The notes under the pieces are model-generated. The model did no database searches, was not told where the DNA came from, and saw nothing but the letters and a program-made list of their open reading frames with translations. Positions 1-8,188 of a DNA stretch of 64,000 bases are shown piece after piece. Numbering within the stretch: position 1 is the stretch's first letter; each line of letters starts with the position of its first letter. The translations under genes were made by a program, and so were the position numbers. The DNA comes from Streptomyces sp. NBC_01439 (GTDB lineage: Bacteria > Actinomycetota > Actinomycetes > Streptomycetales > Streptomycetaceae). The stretch lies in NCBI RefSeq assembly GCF_036227605.1, contig NZ_CP109487.1, positions 620,001-684,000 of the forward strand, written 5' to 3'.

Positions 1-1
1 G

Positions 2-709
2 CGCGCCGAGATGCTGAACGGCTGGAAGATCACGCAGAAGGGCACCACGTACTACACCTTCGCCGATACCGAGCGCCTGGTCCGGCTCTGCCACGCCAAC
101 GGCATGCTGACCATGGTCGAGGCGCTCTTCGGGATGCCGGGCGAGACACCCCGGAGCATGCGCGAATGCGTAGACGCGTTCATGGCGCTGGACGCCACCG
201 TGACCGGCTTCTCGCTGGGGTTGCGGCTCTTCCCCCACACGCCGCTGGGCATCGCGATGGCCGAGCGGTGCGACGGTGTCCGGACGGTAGCGGGACTGCA
301 GTCCAACACGGCGACCGGGCCGATCGTGCTGAAACCCCTGTCCAAGTGCTCCGGGCCGGTGGAGTACGAGCGGCAATTCATGTTCGACGAATCGGGCAAC
401 TTCCGTCTGGTCTGCTACTTTTCCCCGGATCTGCTGGAGGGGACCGAAACGGTCACCGATCCCTCCGGGCGCTGGAGCCGGTCCGTGGATCTCCTGTGGG
501 AGCTCGTCGATCCGTCGGACTACCACCGGGTGATGCTGCCGACGCTGGCAGGCTCCAGTGAGCACGACAACAACTACGCGGACAATCCGTTCCTGACGAG
601 TCTGGGAGGGCTCGGATACACCGGCGCATTCTGGGCGCACTGGCGTGATCGGGAAGCGATCCTGCGCCGCGCGCAGGACGTCGGAGCGGTTGGACCGGCG
701 GGTACGTGA
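2..709 (+). CDS. Radical SAM protein, C-terminal part (5' end outside the window)
   Basis: The reading frame is open to the window edge, so the start and the CX3CX2C cluster motif lie upstream; about 235 residues are visible. The segment GMPGETPRSMRECVDAF and the following GLRLFPHTPLGI stretch match the late part of radical SAM barrels of the kind found in cobalamin-dependent methylases, where a GLPGET-type strand is followed by a helix and an F-P-x-TPL motif. The family is inferred from this part alone; neither the B12-binding domain nor the cluster motif can be seen. It precedes a response regulator and a small oxidase operon on the same strand, which suggests the edge of a natural-product locus. 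A tryptophan 2-methyltransferase (TsrM)-like enzyme is one possibility, unproven. Confidence 0.6.
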   Translation, partial: RAEMLNGWKITQKGTTYYTFADTERLVRLCHANGMLTMVEALFGMPGETPRSMRECVDAFMALDATVTGFSLGLRLFPHTPLGIAMAERCDGVRTVAGLQSNTATGPIVLKPLSKCSGPVEYERQFMFDESGNFRLVCYFSPDLLEGTETVTDPSGRWSRSVDLLWELVDPSDYHRVMLPTLAGSSEHDNNYADNPFLTSLGGLGYTGAFWAHWRDREAILRRAQDVGAVGPAGT

Positions 710-904
710 GTTTGCCGGATTTCAATTGTCGATGCATGTGCGAAGGCCGTGAAATAGGGCGCGAATAGTGATGCCTTCGTCGACATAACTATCACGTTTC
801 TTCTCGCACTCCTCACCGTTGCGGTGGGCCGGACCTCTGGACCATTCTGGGATCCGGCCGATCAGCATGGACCGTGTTTCACCGTCGAGTGGGGGAAGGT
901 ACGA

Positions 905-1672
905 ATGAACCAGAAAACCGACACCATGAGATTACTCTGGCCACTCGCGCCACATAATGATCCACGAAGAGACGGGGTGGTCCTTCGGCCCGACGAAGAC
1001 CTCCCGGCCACCCACCGGGCCCCCGCCTCGGTCACCGTCGTCCTCGCCGACACCCAGCCCGCAATTCGTCACGGTGTCCGTTCCGTTCTCGAACGGTCCG
1101 AGGGAATTTCGGTCGTCGGAGAGGCCGCCACGGCGGACGAGGTGATCGAGGAAATGTGCCGCTGGAGACCCGTTGTGCTCGTGCTCGACCCGCTGATGGA
1201 CGGATCCTCCGGAACGCAGGTCATCCCTGAGGTCCTGAGGTCCTGGCCCGACACGGGCATCCTGGTCTTCAGTGCCGTGGACGACGACCGGGCCATCACC
1301 TCGGCACTCCAGGCGGGTGCCCGCGGCTACCTGTTCAAGCGGGCCGACGCGGACCAGATCCTGCGCGGGATCCAGGCCGTGGCGGCCGGCGAGGCGATCA
1401 TCGACAAATCGATCGCCGGACGACTCGGCGCCCTCATGCGCGCCACCTCCGGTCAGCAGTATTACTACCCGTTCCCGCAATTGACCAACCGGGAAAGGGA
1501 CGTTCTGGAACGCATCGCCGCGGGCAAATCGAATACCATCATCGCCCGTGAACTCGTGCTCGCCTCGAAGACCGTCAGCAACCGCGTTTCCGTGATATTC
1601 GGCAAGCTCGGCGTGGCGGATCGCTCGCAGGCCATCGTGCTGGCCCGGGACGCCGGTCTCGGACACGGCTGA
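905..1672 (+). CDS. NarL/LuxR-family response regulator with a TTA codon
   Basis: This is a 255-residue regulator. After a 42-residue N-terminal extension comes a receiver domain (about 43-165) with D49, phospho-acceptor D95 (LVLDPLMDG), S123 and K145. The LuxR helix-turn-helix (about 192-250, LTNRERDVLERIAAG) follows. The second acidic residue of the usual Asp-Asp pocket pair is T50, so phosphorylation may be atypical. The ATG at 905 is chosen because GGGGGAAGG lies 5-13 bases upstream; an earlier in-frame start at 824 has no ribosome site. Codon 10 (932-934) is TTA, so translation probably depends on the bldA tRNA. No cognate histidine kinase is adjacent; it probably controls the neighbouring metabolic genes. 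Confidence 0.9.
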   Translation: MNQKTDTMRLLWPLAPHNDPRRDGVVLRPDEDLPATHRAPASVTVVLADTQPAIRHGVRSVLERSEGISVVGEAATADEVIEEMCRWRPVVLVLDPLMDGSSGTQVIPEVLRSWPDTGILVFSAVDDDRAITSALQAGARGYLFKRADADQILRGIQAVAAGEAIIDKSIAGRLGALMRATSGQQYYYPFPQLTNRERDVLERIAAGKSNTIIARELVLASKTVSNRVSVIFGKLGVADRSQAIVLARDAGLGHG

Positions 1673-1812
1673 TCCGCCGGTCCGTGATCCCCCGCACCAC
1701 CGATTCCCTCCCGACCAGGGAACAATTCCCCTGTCGAAAGGGAGCAGTCGGCTTCTAGCCTGAACGACGTCGCGCGCCGCCGGAAAATGAGGACGTCGAT
1801 CGGAGTGGGACG

Positions 1813-2241
1813 TTGACCGACCAGGAAAAACCCGATGTGATCATCCGCAGAAGAGAGCCGGATAACCTGACCCGGGCTCACGGACTGGATCTCGGACTCC
1901 TCCATCCGTGGCCCGGGTTGGAAACTCCATTTCGTGGAGCCTGGTGCGTCCTGCGCCCCGGTGACGTGACGGATGCGCACGCCCATCACGAACGCGAGCT
2001 GTTCATCGTCATGGCCGGCCGGGCCGCGGTCGTCTGCGAGGAGCGGCGGCACGAGCTCGCCGCCGGGGACCTCGCGGTGATGAGGGCCGGAGCGGAGCAC
2101 CACATCGTCAACGAGCACGACGAGGACTTCGCCTACTACGCGATCTGGTGGGGCCCGGACATGTCCGCCGACTTCCTCGCCGTACAACCGGAGTCCGAAC
2201 CGGAGTCCGAACCGGTGCCCGAGCCGGGGTCCGCCCCGTGA
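1813..2241 (+). CDS. Cupin-domain protein
   Basis: This is a 142-residue single-domain cupin. Motif 1 is complete: G50-x5-H56-x-H58-x3-E62-x6-G69. Motif 2 is G85 to N100 with the ligand H96, so a three-histidine/one-glutamate metal site is expected. The C-terminal tail repeats Glu-Ser-Glu-Pro. The start is TTG at 1813, with GGAG at 1802-1805. Its stop overlaps the GTG of the next gene (GTGA), so the two are translationally coupled. Small cupins in such operons act as dioxygenases, isomerases or epimerases, or as sensors; the sequence does not decide which. Confidence 0.85.
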   Translation: MTDQEKPDVIIRRREPDNLTRAHGLDLGLLHPWPGLETPFRGAWCVLRPGDVTDAHAHHERELFIVMAGRAAVVCEERRHELAAGDLAVMRAGAEHHIVNEHDEDFAYYAIWWGPDMSADFLAVQPESEPESEPVPEPGSAP

Positions 2242-2561
2242 TCAACTACGACGGGCGCACGTTCCGCAAGCCGAAGGGTGACAGCCGGACCGTCGCCGTC
2301 TACCACCAGCAGGGCGACCTGGTGTGGGGCGAGGTCGTCGGCGGCGAGGTGCGGCGCGGGTGGACGGTGGGCACCTGCGAGCCCGATGGAACCCTCTCCA
2401 TGGGCTACACCCTCGTCTTCGCGACCGGCGAGGTCGTCTGCGGACACACGGTCAACACGCCCGAGGTGGCCGAGGACGGCCGCCTGCGTCTGCGCGAGGT
2501 GTGGGAGCGCTACGGCCCGCACGCCGCCACCGGAACCTCCTACATCGAGGAGGTCCGGTGA
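2238..2561 (+). CDS. Conserved small hypothetical protein (lipocalin-like beta-rich)
   Basis: This 107-residue protein starts at GTG 2238, inside the stop of the cupin gene, and ends inside the start of the oxidase gene. It begins INYDGRTFRKPK and contains QQGDLVWGEVVGGEVRRG and LREVWERYGPHAATGTSYIEE. It resembles short actinobacterial proteins often labelled, without good support, as N-acetylglutamate synthase; there is no GNAT fold signature here. Alternating polar and hydrophobic strands suggest a small beta-barrel. The double overlap with cupin and oxidase implies a shared role, perhaps substrate binding. Function is unknown. Confidence 0.75.
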   Translation: MINYDGRTFRKPKGDSRTVAVYHQQGDLVWGEVVGGEVRRGWTVGTCEPDGTLSMGYTLVFATGEVVCGHTVNTPEVAEDGRLRLREVWERYGPHAATGTSYIEEVR

Positions 2562-3949
2562 GCGCGAACGCGGCGCACGGCCCGTCCGAGTCCGCCTGGC
2601 GGCGACTGGAGCGGAGCGTGACGGGCCGCGTGCTGCGCCCCGGCGCAGCCGGCTTCCGCTCCTCGAGCACCCCCTTCAACCGGCGGTACGCGAGGACCGC
2701 GCCGAGCGGCGTCCTGTCCGCCGCGAACATCACCGACGTACGGCGCGCCCTCTCGTGGGCGCGCGAGAACGGCATCGGCCTCGTCGCGCGCAGCGGCGGG
2801 CACAGCTACGCGGGATACTCGGCCGCCTCCGGCCTGGTGCTCGACCTCGGCGCGCTGAACGGCGTGACCGCCGACGGCTCCACCGGGTGGGTCACGGCCG
2901 CCGGCGGTGCCCTGATGTCCGACGTCCGCGCCGCGATCCAGCCGCACGAGATGGCGTTCGCGCTGGGCAACGGGGCGTCCGTCGGCATCGCCGGCCTGAC
3001 CCTCGGCGGGGGCTCCTCCGCCACCTCGCGCACGCTCGGCCTCACGGCGGACGCACTCGTACGCACCACGCTGATGACCGCCGACGGCGAACTCCTCACC
3101 TGCGACGCCCAGGAGAACCCCGACCTGTACTGGGCCTGCCGCGGTGGCGGCGGCGGCAACTTCGGCATCAACCTGTCCTTCACCTTCCGGGCGAGCCCGG
3201 TGTCCGACGTCTCCACGTGCGTGCTGCTGTGGGACGGGGCGGACGCGCCCCAGGTCTTCACGGTGATGCAGGAGATCGCACGGAGGGCACCGGACGCGTT
3301 CTCCCTCAGGCTGGGCGTCAGCGCCGCCGACGGAGCCGGGGCCACGGTGTCGGCCGTCGCCCTGCACCTCGGCCCGGCGAGCGAGCTGCGCGAACTCCTC
3401 GCCCCTGCCTTGAAGTCGACCCGCCCGGTCCGACAGGACATCGCGGACCGCACCTTCTGGGAGGCCCAGGACCACCTGCTCCACGAGACCTCGGCCGGCG
3501 CGTTCGCGGTACGGACGAACTTCACCGCCGAGCCGTTGCCCGCCCAGGCCCTGCGCACCGCCCTCTCCCTGCTCGAACGCCGGCCCGGCAGCGGCAATCC
3601 GGACGGCTGCGGCCTGGCCCTGTACACCTGGGGCGGCGCGATCAACCGGGTGGCCCCGGCCGACACCGCGTTCGTGCACCGGGACGCACTCAGCCTGGTC
3701 ACCATGGACACCTCCTGGTCCGAGCAGGACCCTCCGGCCACCGCGGAGGCGAATCTCCGCTGGCTGACGGGGCTGCAGGAGGCGATGGCACCGTACGTGG
3801 GCGAAGGGGCGTACCAGAACTTCATCGACCCGGACCTACCGGACTGGCGCACGGCGTACTACGGCGCCAACTACCCGCGGCTCGTAGAGATCAAGAAGCG
3901 GGTGGACCCGGACGGCTTCTTCGCCTTCGGGCAGGCCGTCGGGACCTGA
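2558..3949 (+). CDS. FAD-linked oxidoreductase, berberine-bridge-enzyme type
   Basis: A 463-residue flavoenzyme of the PCMH/VAO superfamily. The FAD domain carries RSGGHSYAGYS with H82 as the expected 8-alpha-histidyl FAD attachment site, then VGIAGLTLGGG and NPDLYWACRGGGGGNFG. A C-terminal BBE segment (YQNFIDPDLPDW, then KKRVDPDGFF) closes the protein. The position that in bicovalent relatives holds the second attachment Cys (three residues before V142) is G139, so a singly attached flavin is predicted. There is no signal peptide. The start is GTG 2558, overlapping the upstream stop. Such enzymes oxidise alcohols, sugars or late natural-product intermediates; the substrate is unknown. Confidence 0.9.
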   Translation: MSANAAHGPSESAWRRLERSVTGRVLRPGAAGFRSSSTPFNRRYARTAPSGVLSAANITDVRRALSWARENGIGLVARSGGHSYAGYSAASGLVLDLGALNGVTADGSTGWVTAAGGALMSDVRAAIQPHEMAFALGNGASVGIAGLTLGGGSSATSRTLGLTADALVRTTLMTADGELLTCDAQENPDLYWACRGGGGGNFGINLSFTFRASPVSDVSTCVLLWDGADAPQVFTVMQEIARRAPDAFSLRLGVSAADGAGATVSAVALHLGPASELRELLAPALKSTRPVRQDIADRTFWEAQDHLLHETSAGAFAVRTNFTAEPLPAQALRTALSLLERRPGSGNPDGCGLALYTWGGAINRVAPADTAFVHRDALSLVTMDTSWSEQDPPATAEANLRWLTGLQEAMAPYVGEGAYQNFIDPDLPDWRTAYYGANYPRLVEIKKRVDPDGFFAFGQAVGT

Positions 3950-3961
3950 GACGGGCCGGCC

Positions 3962-3988
3962 GGCACCCGGGCCCGGCGCCCGGGCGCC
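3962..3988. terminator. Hairpin between convergent genes
   Basis: GGCACCCGGGC (3962-3972) and GCCCGGGCGCC (3978-3988) form an 11-bp GC-rich stem with one mismatch and a 5-base loop. It lies in the 46-base gap between the converging oxidase gene and the leftward membrane-protein gene, so it could end both transcripts. No T-tract follows, as is usual in Streptomyces. Confidence 0.5.
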
Positions 3989-3995
3989 CTCGCCG

Positions 3996-4556
3996 TCAGG
4001 ATCGATCGCCGGTGCGCCGGCGCCCGAGGAGCCGGCCCTGTTCCTGCTTCAGTCCGGCGAACCCTCGCCGTGCGTACGCGGCTATCTCCTCGCTGGGGAA
4101 GGGCACCACGGACTGGTGCTCGCCGTAACTCCCCTGCTCCCACCGGGCGACCGTGATCTCGTAGCCGGAGACGTGGGCGCAGAGCTGGAGCAGGATCGGC
4201 GGCATCTCCGCTTCGCCGAGGAGGTCGGCGTGCTTGATGACGAGGTCGCGCATCCGCTGGATGTTCGGAAGGAAGACGGTCTTGACCCACAGCCGCCACT
4301 CGGCGAGTTCCTCCTCGGTGGGCGGCAGTTCATGGACGAAGGGCGATCGGCCGTCGGAACGGGCGTGGCGCTCCATGAACGCGCCGAAGATGCGGCTGTT
4401 GGCCTCCGTGAGGGCGAACAGCGGTCCGTAGAGCTCGCTGAGTTGGCGGTTGACGCGCGAGAGGCGCTCTTGTCGCTGGGCCAGGCGCAGGCCGTTGAGA
4501 TAGGTGACGGTGTAGCCGACGAACGCCAAGGCGATGGTGACGACCCATGTGATCAT
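3996..4556 (-). CDS. Membrane-anchored hypothetical protein
   Basis: A 186-residue protein with one N-terminal membrane segment (about 2-19, TWVVTIALAFVGYTVTYL). A charged, mostly helical cytoplasmic region follows, with QRQERLSRVNRQLSELYGPL and ELPPTEEELAEWRLW, and a basic tail. The ATG at 4556 is chosen because it places the membrane segment at the start; there is no clear Shine-Dalgarno sequence, so it may be leaderless. It is divergent from the HD-domain gene with an 82-base gap. I do not recognise a function. Confidence 0.75.
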   Translation of the reverse strand: MITWVVTIALAFVGYTVTYLNGLRLAQRQERLSRVNRQLSELYGPLFALTEANSRIFGAFMERHARSDGRSPFVHELPPTEEELAEWRLWVKTVFLPNIQRMRDLVIKHADLLGEAEMPPILLQLCAHVSGYEITVARWEQGSYGEHQSVVPFPSEEIAAYARRGFAGLKQEQGRLLGRRRTGDRS

Positions 4557-4638
4557 GAGTGGAGAGGGTAGTAAGAGCCGCCCGCCGGCGCCCGGTGGGA
4601 AGCGCGGGGCCCGGGATCCGGGTCGGTAGTCTGCGCCG

Positions 4639-5235
4639 ATGCCCCTCTCGGATCCCTTGTCCCAGGCCCTGTACGCTCCCGCCGATCCGCCGCTCCGGCC
4701 GCTACCGTCGCCGGTGGTGGACCTGCTCCGGTCCCTCGGTGCACCGCCGCGGCTGGCCGCCCATCTGCGCGCCGTCCACGACGTGGCGGTCGAGCTGGTC
4801 GAATGGACGGAGCGTCGCCATCCGCGGATCGCCCTTGACCGCGCGGCCGTTCTCTTCGGGGCGGCGACCCACGACATCGGCAAGACCGTGCACACGACAG
4901 AGCTGTCCGGGCCCGGCTCCGTGCACGAAGAGGCGGGCCGCGTCCTGCTGTTGGCCCACGGGTTCGGCCCGGACCTCGCCCGCTACGCGGGAACCCACGC
5001 CTCGTGGACGGCTCCCGGTACGACGCTGGAGGACCTGCTGGTGAGCACGGCCGACAAGGTCTGGAAGAACAAGCGCGTCCAGGAACTCGAAGACCTCGTG
5101 ATCACGCGCCTGGCGCAGGCGACGGGCGGTCAGCACTGGGAGGAGTACCTCGCGTTCGACGACCTGCTCACGCGCATCGGCGAGGGGGCCGACGGCCGCC
5201 TCGCCTTCCAGGCGTCCTTCCCGGTGCACGCGTAG
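4639..5235 (+). CDS. HD-domain phosphohydrolase
   Basis: A 198-residue protein with the HD-domain metal ligands in order: H47, H78-D79 (GAATHDIGK), H96, H107, H120 and D139 (STADKVWKNK). This is the pattern of metal-dependent phosphohydrolases acting on nucleotides or similar phosphate esters. There is no partner domain, signal peptide or membrane segment, so it should be a soluble cytoplasmic enzyme. It stands alone, and the substrate cannot be told from sequence. Confidence 0.85.
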   Translation: MPLSDPLSQALYAPADPPLRPLPSPVVDLLRSLGAPPRLAAHLRAVHDVAVELVEWTERRHPRIALDRAAVLFGAATHDIGKTVHTTELSGPGSVHEEAGRVLLLAHGFGPDLARYAGTHASWTAPGTTLEDLLVSTADKVWKNKRVQELEDLVITRLAQATGGQHWEEYLAFDDLLTRIGEGADGRLAFQASFPVHA

Positions 5236-5922
5236 CCCTGACGGCATTTCTTAGCATCAGAGGTCAACTATTCGTCCGGTCGCCGCCAGGAGGACTACAA
5301 AGGTCGAGACCGAACCGGACCGGACCGGCGACGGGGATCACCTCCCCCGGCGACGACCGGAATGACATCTAAGGCGGTGCATGCGCGTGTGTAGATGCGG
5401 CAGAATCGAATGGATAGCGGTCAGATTACTTCAAGGGAGACCGAGTTCCGACCCCTCCACCTGACGCACTCGGCCCCGCCGCGGACTGTGCCGATAGGCG
5501 GGCGCAATACCGACCCGGGCGCAGGGAGGAGGGACTCCCCAACCTCCTCCCTGCGTTTGCGCTGTGCGTTTCGTTCAACGAATTCTCCACTCCCCGACGG
5601 AAGCTCCACTGCGGCCTGAGACACATGGCTGACGTGCACCGTCAGGGATCCCACCTTGGGCCGCGTCCTGGGCGACGCGATGATCCGGTTGCCATGCGAG
5701 CACGTTCCGACGTGCACCGCGCACGGAATTGCGCCAGCTCCGGAAGGCCTCTGCAAGCTGCCTCTCTTTCGCAGCCGAAGAAAGTCACCTGAAATTTTTC
5801 ATATGGGCACCCATCCGCAGGCGTTGGGGCACCGAAGGAGAAGCGAGAGCCTCTCCAGGGCCTCGTGTAATCCCGTACGATCTGCGATTCCCGTCCTGGG
5901 GATCCACGGAACAGGAGCGAAT
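5236..5922 (+). other. 687-base non-coding region and leader of the CHRD/sortase operon
   Basis: No convincing gene is present; short open frames here lack ribosome sites and codon bias. It contains AT-rich stretches near 5247-5275 and 5786-5805, a candidate promoter area, and a strong hairpin at 5520-5555. The length before the CHRD gene (about 365 bases from the hairpin) suggests either two separate transcription units or a long 5' leader. Confidence 0.5.
5520..5555 (+). terminator. Strong 13-bp hairpin (terminator or attenuator)
   Basis: CGCAGGGAGGAGG (5520-5532) pairs perfectly with CCTCCTCCCTGCG (5543-5555) around a 10-base loop, followed by GTTTGCG on the plus strand. Its position far from either flanking gene end makes it either a late terminator for the HD-domain gene or an attenuator in the CHRD leader. 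Confidence 0.55.
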
Positions 5923-6747
5923 GTGATAGTCAAGCGCGCCGGTCGCCACGTGGTTCTCGCCGCCATACCCGCCGCCGTGGCCCTGACCCTCGGCCTTTCT
6001 GGACCAGCTCTCGCCGAGGGCGGAAAGGCGTACCAGATCGACCTGGCGCAGCTGAACAACTCGGGCTCGAGCGGTACGGTCATGCTGACCCTCAAGGGCA
6101 ACCAACTCACCGTGCAGATCGAGTCCAAGGGGATGGTTCCCGGACAGCCGTCGGCCCAGCACCTGCACGGCTCGACGAAGGGGCACGACTTCCACTGCCC
6201 GGACGCGACCGACGACACCGACCGCGACGGGGTCCTCAGCAACACCGAGGCCACGCACGACTACGGCGACATCAACATCTCGCTCACCACGGGCGGGGAC
6301 ACCAAGCCCACCAGCGGCCTTGACGTGCTGCGCATGCCGGTCGCCGATGCACAGGGCACGATCCGCTACAAGCGAACGATCGAAGTCGGCCAGGACGTGG
6401 TCACCCACATCAAGGACCTGCACGTCGTGCAGCACGGCATCGACCGCAACAAGAACAAGAAGTACGACTTCGAGGGGGCCGGCAAGAGCGAGCTCGATCC
6501 GAAGCTGCCCCAGGAGGCCACGGCTCCGACCAACTGCGGAGAGGTCAAGGGCGCGGCCGTGGGGTCGATCCCCGTCGGCGGCATCGAGACCGGTGGCGGT
6601 GCCGAAGAGCACACCGCCGTACCGGTGACGGTGCGCGACGGCGTGGCGATGACCGTACTCGCGGTGGTGGCGGGTGCGGTCATCATCGGGCGGAAGCGGT
6701 CCGGTGTCGGACCCGTCCGCCAGGAGACCACCGGGGGTGGCGCGTGA
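5923..6747 (+). CDS. CHRD-domain secreted, membrane-anchored protein
   Basis: A 274-residue protein with a signal peptide (basic start, hydrophobic VVLAAIPAAVALTLGL, cleavage near ALA-EGG). A CHRD-type beta domain follows, containing QLNNSGSSGTVMLTL and the H-L-H motif of AQHLHG. A C-terminal membrane helix (VAMTVLAVVAGAVII) is followed by an RKR stop-transfer tail. No LPXTG-type sorting signal is seen. The start is GTG 5923 with AGGAG at 5913-5917. Its stop overlaps the sortase start (GTGA). CHRD proteins are extracellular and of uncertain function; pairing with a class F sortase is frequent in Streptomyces. Confidence 0.85.
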   Translation: MIVKRAGRHVVLAAIPAAVALTLGLSGPALAEGGKAYQIDLAQLNNSGSSGTVMLTLKGNQLTVQIESKGMVPGQPSAQHLHGSTKGHDFHCPDATDDTDRDGVLSNTEATHDYGDINISLTTGGDTKPTSGLDVLRMPVADAQGTIRYKRTIEVGQDVVTHIKDLHVVQHGIDRNKNKKYDFEGAGKSELDPKLPQEATAPTNCGEVKGAAVGSIPVGGIETGGGAEEHTAVPVTVRDGVAMTVLAVVAGAVIIGRKRSGVGPVRQETTGGGA

Positions 6748-7469
6748 AGTCGGCACCCGCGCGGCTCCGCCGCCGAACCGTAGGCCCGCTGGCGGCCGCC
6801 GTCCTCGCCGGGCTCCTCCTCTCGGGGTGCGGCGGCGGTGGCGCGGACGCTGCGAAGCCCGCCGTCCCGGCGGGGCAGGACGCCCAGGGCGGAGTGCCGG
6901 CCCCCGCCGATGCCCCGCCCGCGGGGCAGGCTCCCGCCGCGGGATCCAAGGATGGCGCGAGCCCCGGCACGGACGCGGGATCGGGTTCGGGTTCGGGCCA
7001 GGCCAAGCAGGCACTGGCGCGGTCGGCTCCCCAGAAGATCACGATCCCCTCCCTCAACGTGACCAGCACCCTGGAGACCCTGCAGCAGAACCCCGACGGC
7101 ACCATGCAGACCCCGAAGGACCCCGCGCTCGCGGGCTGGTACGAGCCGGGGCCGACCCCCGGCTCCCAAGGGCCGGCGGTGATCGCCGGGCACGTCACGT
7201 GGAACGGCGCATCCGCGGTATTCGAGAAGCTGAAGACGATGAAGGGCGGTGACACCATCAAGGTGACCCGACAGGACGGCAAGACGGTCACGTTCACGGT
7301 GGACAAGGTCGCGGAGTACCCGAAGGCCGAGTTCCCGACGCTGGAGGTCTACAAGAACGTCGACCACGCGGGCCTGCGTCTGGTCACCTGCGGCGGCAAC
7401 TTCGACCCCAAGAAGCACTATTACGACAGCAATGTGGTGGTGTACGCCCGCATGACGGGCGCCGCCTAG
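6744..7469 (+). CDS. Class F sortase, predicted lipoprotein
   Basis: A 241-residue class F sortase-like transpeptidase. A lipobox LLSGC puts the lipidated cysteine at C29. A Pro/Ala/Gly-rich linker (about 35-90) follows, then the sortase barrel with H150 (VIAGHVTW), C216 (LRLVTCGG) and R236 (YARM), the full catalytic triad. It is coupled to the CHRD gene by a GTGA overlap. Lipid anchoring would hold the enzyme on the outer face of the membrane. The substrate is unclear because the upstream protein has no obvious sorting motif. Confidence 0.9.
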   Translation: MKSAPARLRRRTVGPLAAAVLAGLLLSGCGGGGADAAKPAVPAGQDAQGGVPAPADAPPAGQAPAAGSKDGASPGTDAGSGSGSGQAKQALARSAPQKITIPSLNVTSTLETLQQNPDGTMQTPKDPALAGWYEPGPTPGSQGPAVIAGHVTWNGASAVFEKLKTMKGGDTIKVTRQDGKTVTFTVDKVAEYPKAEFPTLEVYKNVDHAGLRLVTCGGNFDPKKHYYDSNVVVYARMTGAA

Positions 7470-7492
7470 CCAGGACGAGGGGCCGGGAACAC

Positions 7493-7529
7493 GCCCGTCG
7501 GCCGCAGCGCCCCACTGCGGCTGACGGGC
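7493..7529 (+). terminator. Hairpin terminator after the sortase gene
   Basis: A 15-bp stem (7493-7507 with 7515-7529, one G-T pair) with a 7-base loop begins 24 bases after the sortase stop. The arms are GCCCGTCGGCCGCAG and CTGCGGCTGACGGGC. Confidence 0.75.
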
Positions 7530-7578
7530 CCGACCCCGTCCGGCCGGATGAGTATCCCTACTCATGGCGTGAGCATGA

Positions 7579-8096
7579 CGATATAGCCACGATGGAGCTC
7601 CGGAACGGATCTTCATCGAGGGGACGACGGGCAAACGCAGCATCTCGCAGTACACGGAACGGCAACTCGCTGCCTCCAAGGTGCCGTTGCTGCCCCCGAG
7701 CTGCGCGGCTACCGGAAGTACTTCCCCGAAGCCAACGCATACGGCGGCACGTTCGGCTATCTCCTGCTGCCCAAGCCGGTGGAGACCAGCGCCGCCGACC
7801 GGGAGGAGCTCGGTGTCCGGGTGACCGTCGCCCCGCAGGTCGCCGGTTTCGCACCCCCGGACGCGTGCGAGGTCTACAGCGGTGTCACACAGATGAACTT
7901 GGGCCCGTGCGAACAGGTGGCCCCCGACACCTGGCGCTCCTCCCGGTCCGGGGGCATCAGCTACGTCGCGCGACACGAAGGCGCCGTCGTCCTGCTCGAT
8001 GGCGGTGGACCGACCGTTTCCGACGGGGACCTGGGGACCATGGCCGACTCCCTCACCGTACGCAAGCCCGCCTTCTTCCTCGGCCCGAACGGCTGA
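7579..8096 (+). pseudogene. Frameshifted remnant of an unidentified gene
   Basis: Two protein-like segments lie in different frames. Around 7609-7690 the frame reads IFIEGTTGKRSISQYTERQL and onward. From about 7692 to 8096 another frame reads APELRGYRKYFPEANAYGG, then VAPQVAGFAPPDACEVYSG, and ends AFFLGPNG. The switch near 7690 and the lack of a good start suggest a gene truncated at its 5' end and broken by an indel. A GTG at 7779 could start a 105-residue product, but coding-like sequence continues upstream of it. I cannot assign a family. Confidence 0.5.
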
Positions 8097-8124
8097 GGAC
8101 CGGCCCGTGGACCGGCTCGACGCG

Positions 8125-8158
8125 GCGGCACCCGATCCGTCGCCGGATCGGGTGCCGC
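8125..8158. terminator. Perfect 15-bp hairpin
   Basis: GCGGCACCCGATCCG (8125-8139) and CGGATCGGGTGCCGC (8144-8158) pair perfectly around a TCGC loop. It lies between the gene remnant and the leftward DUF7144-like gene, and can serve both strands. Confidence 0.75.
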
Positions 8159-8188
8159 ACGTGCCGCACGTGGCGGGCGTGGCGGGCG

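Noticed and set aside
2278..4128. Long open frame of 616 codons overlapping the oxidase operon in another frame
   Set aside because: Arg/Pro/Gly-rich translation typical of a shifted frame over high-GC coding DNA; the overlapping frame has clear flavoenzyme motifs.
5395..5619. Possible 74-residue ORF in the 5.2-5.9 kb gap
   Set aside because: No ribosome site, poor codon bias, and it overlaps the strong hairpin at 5520-5555.
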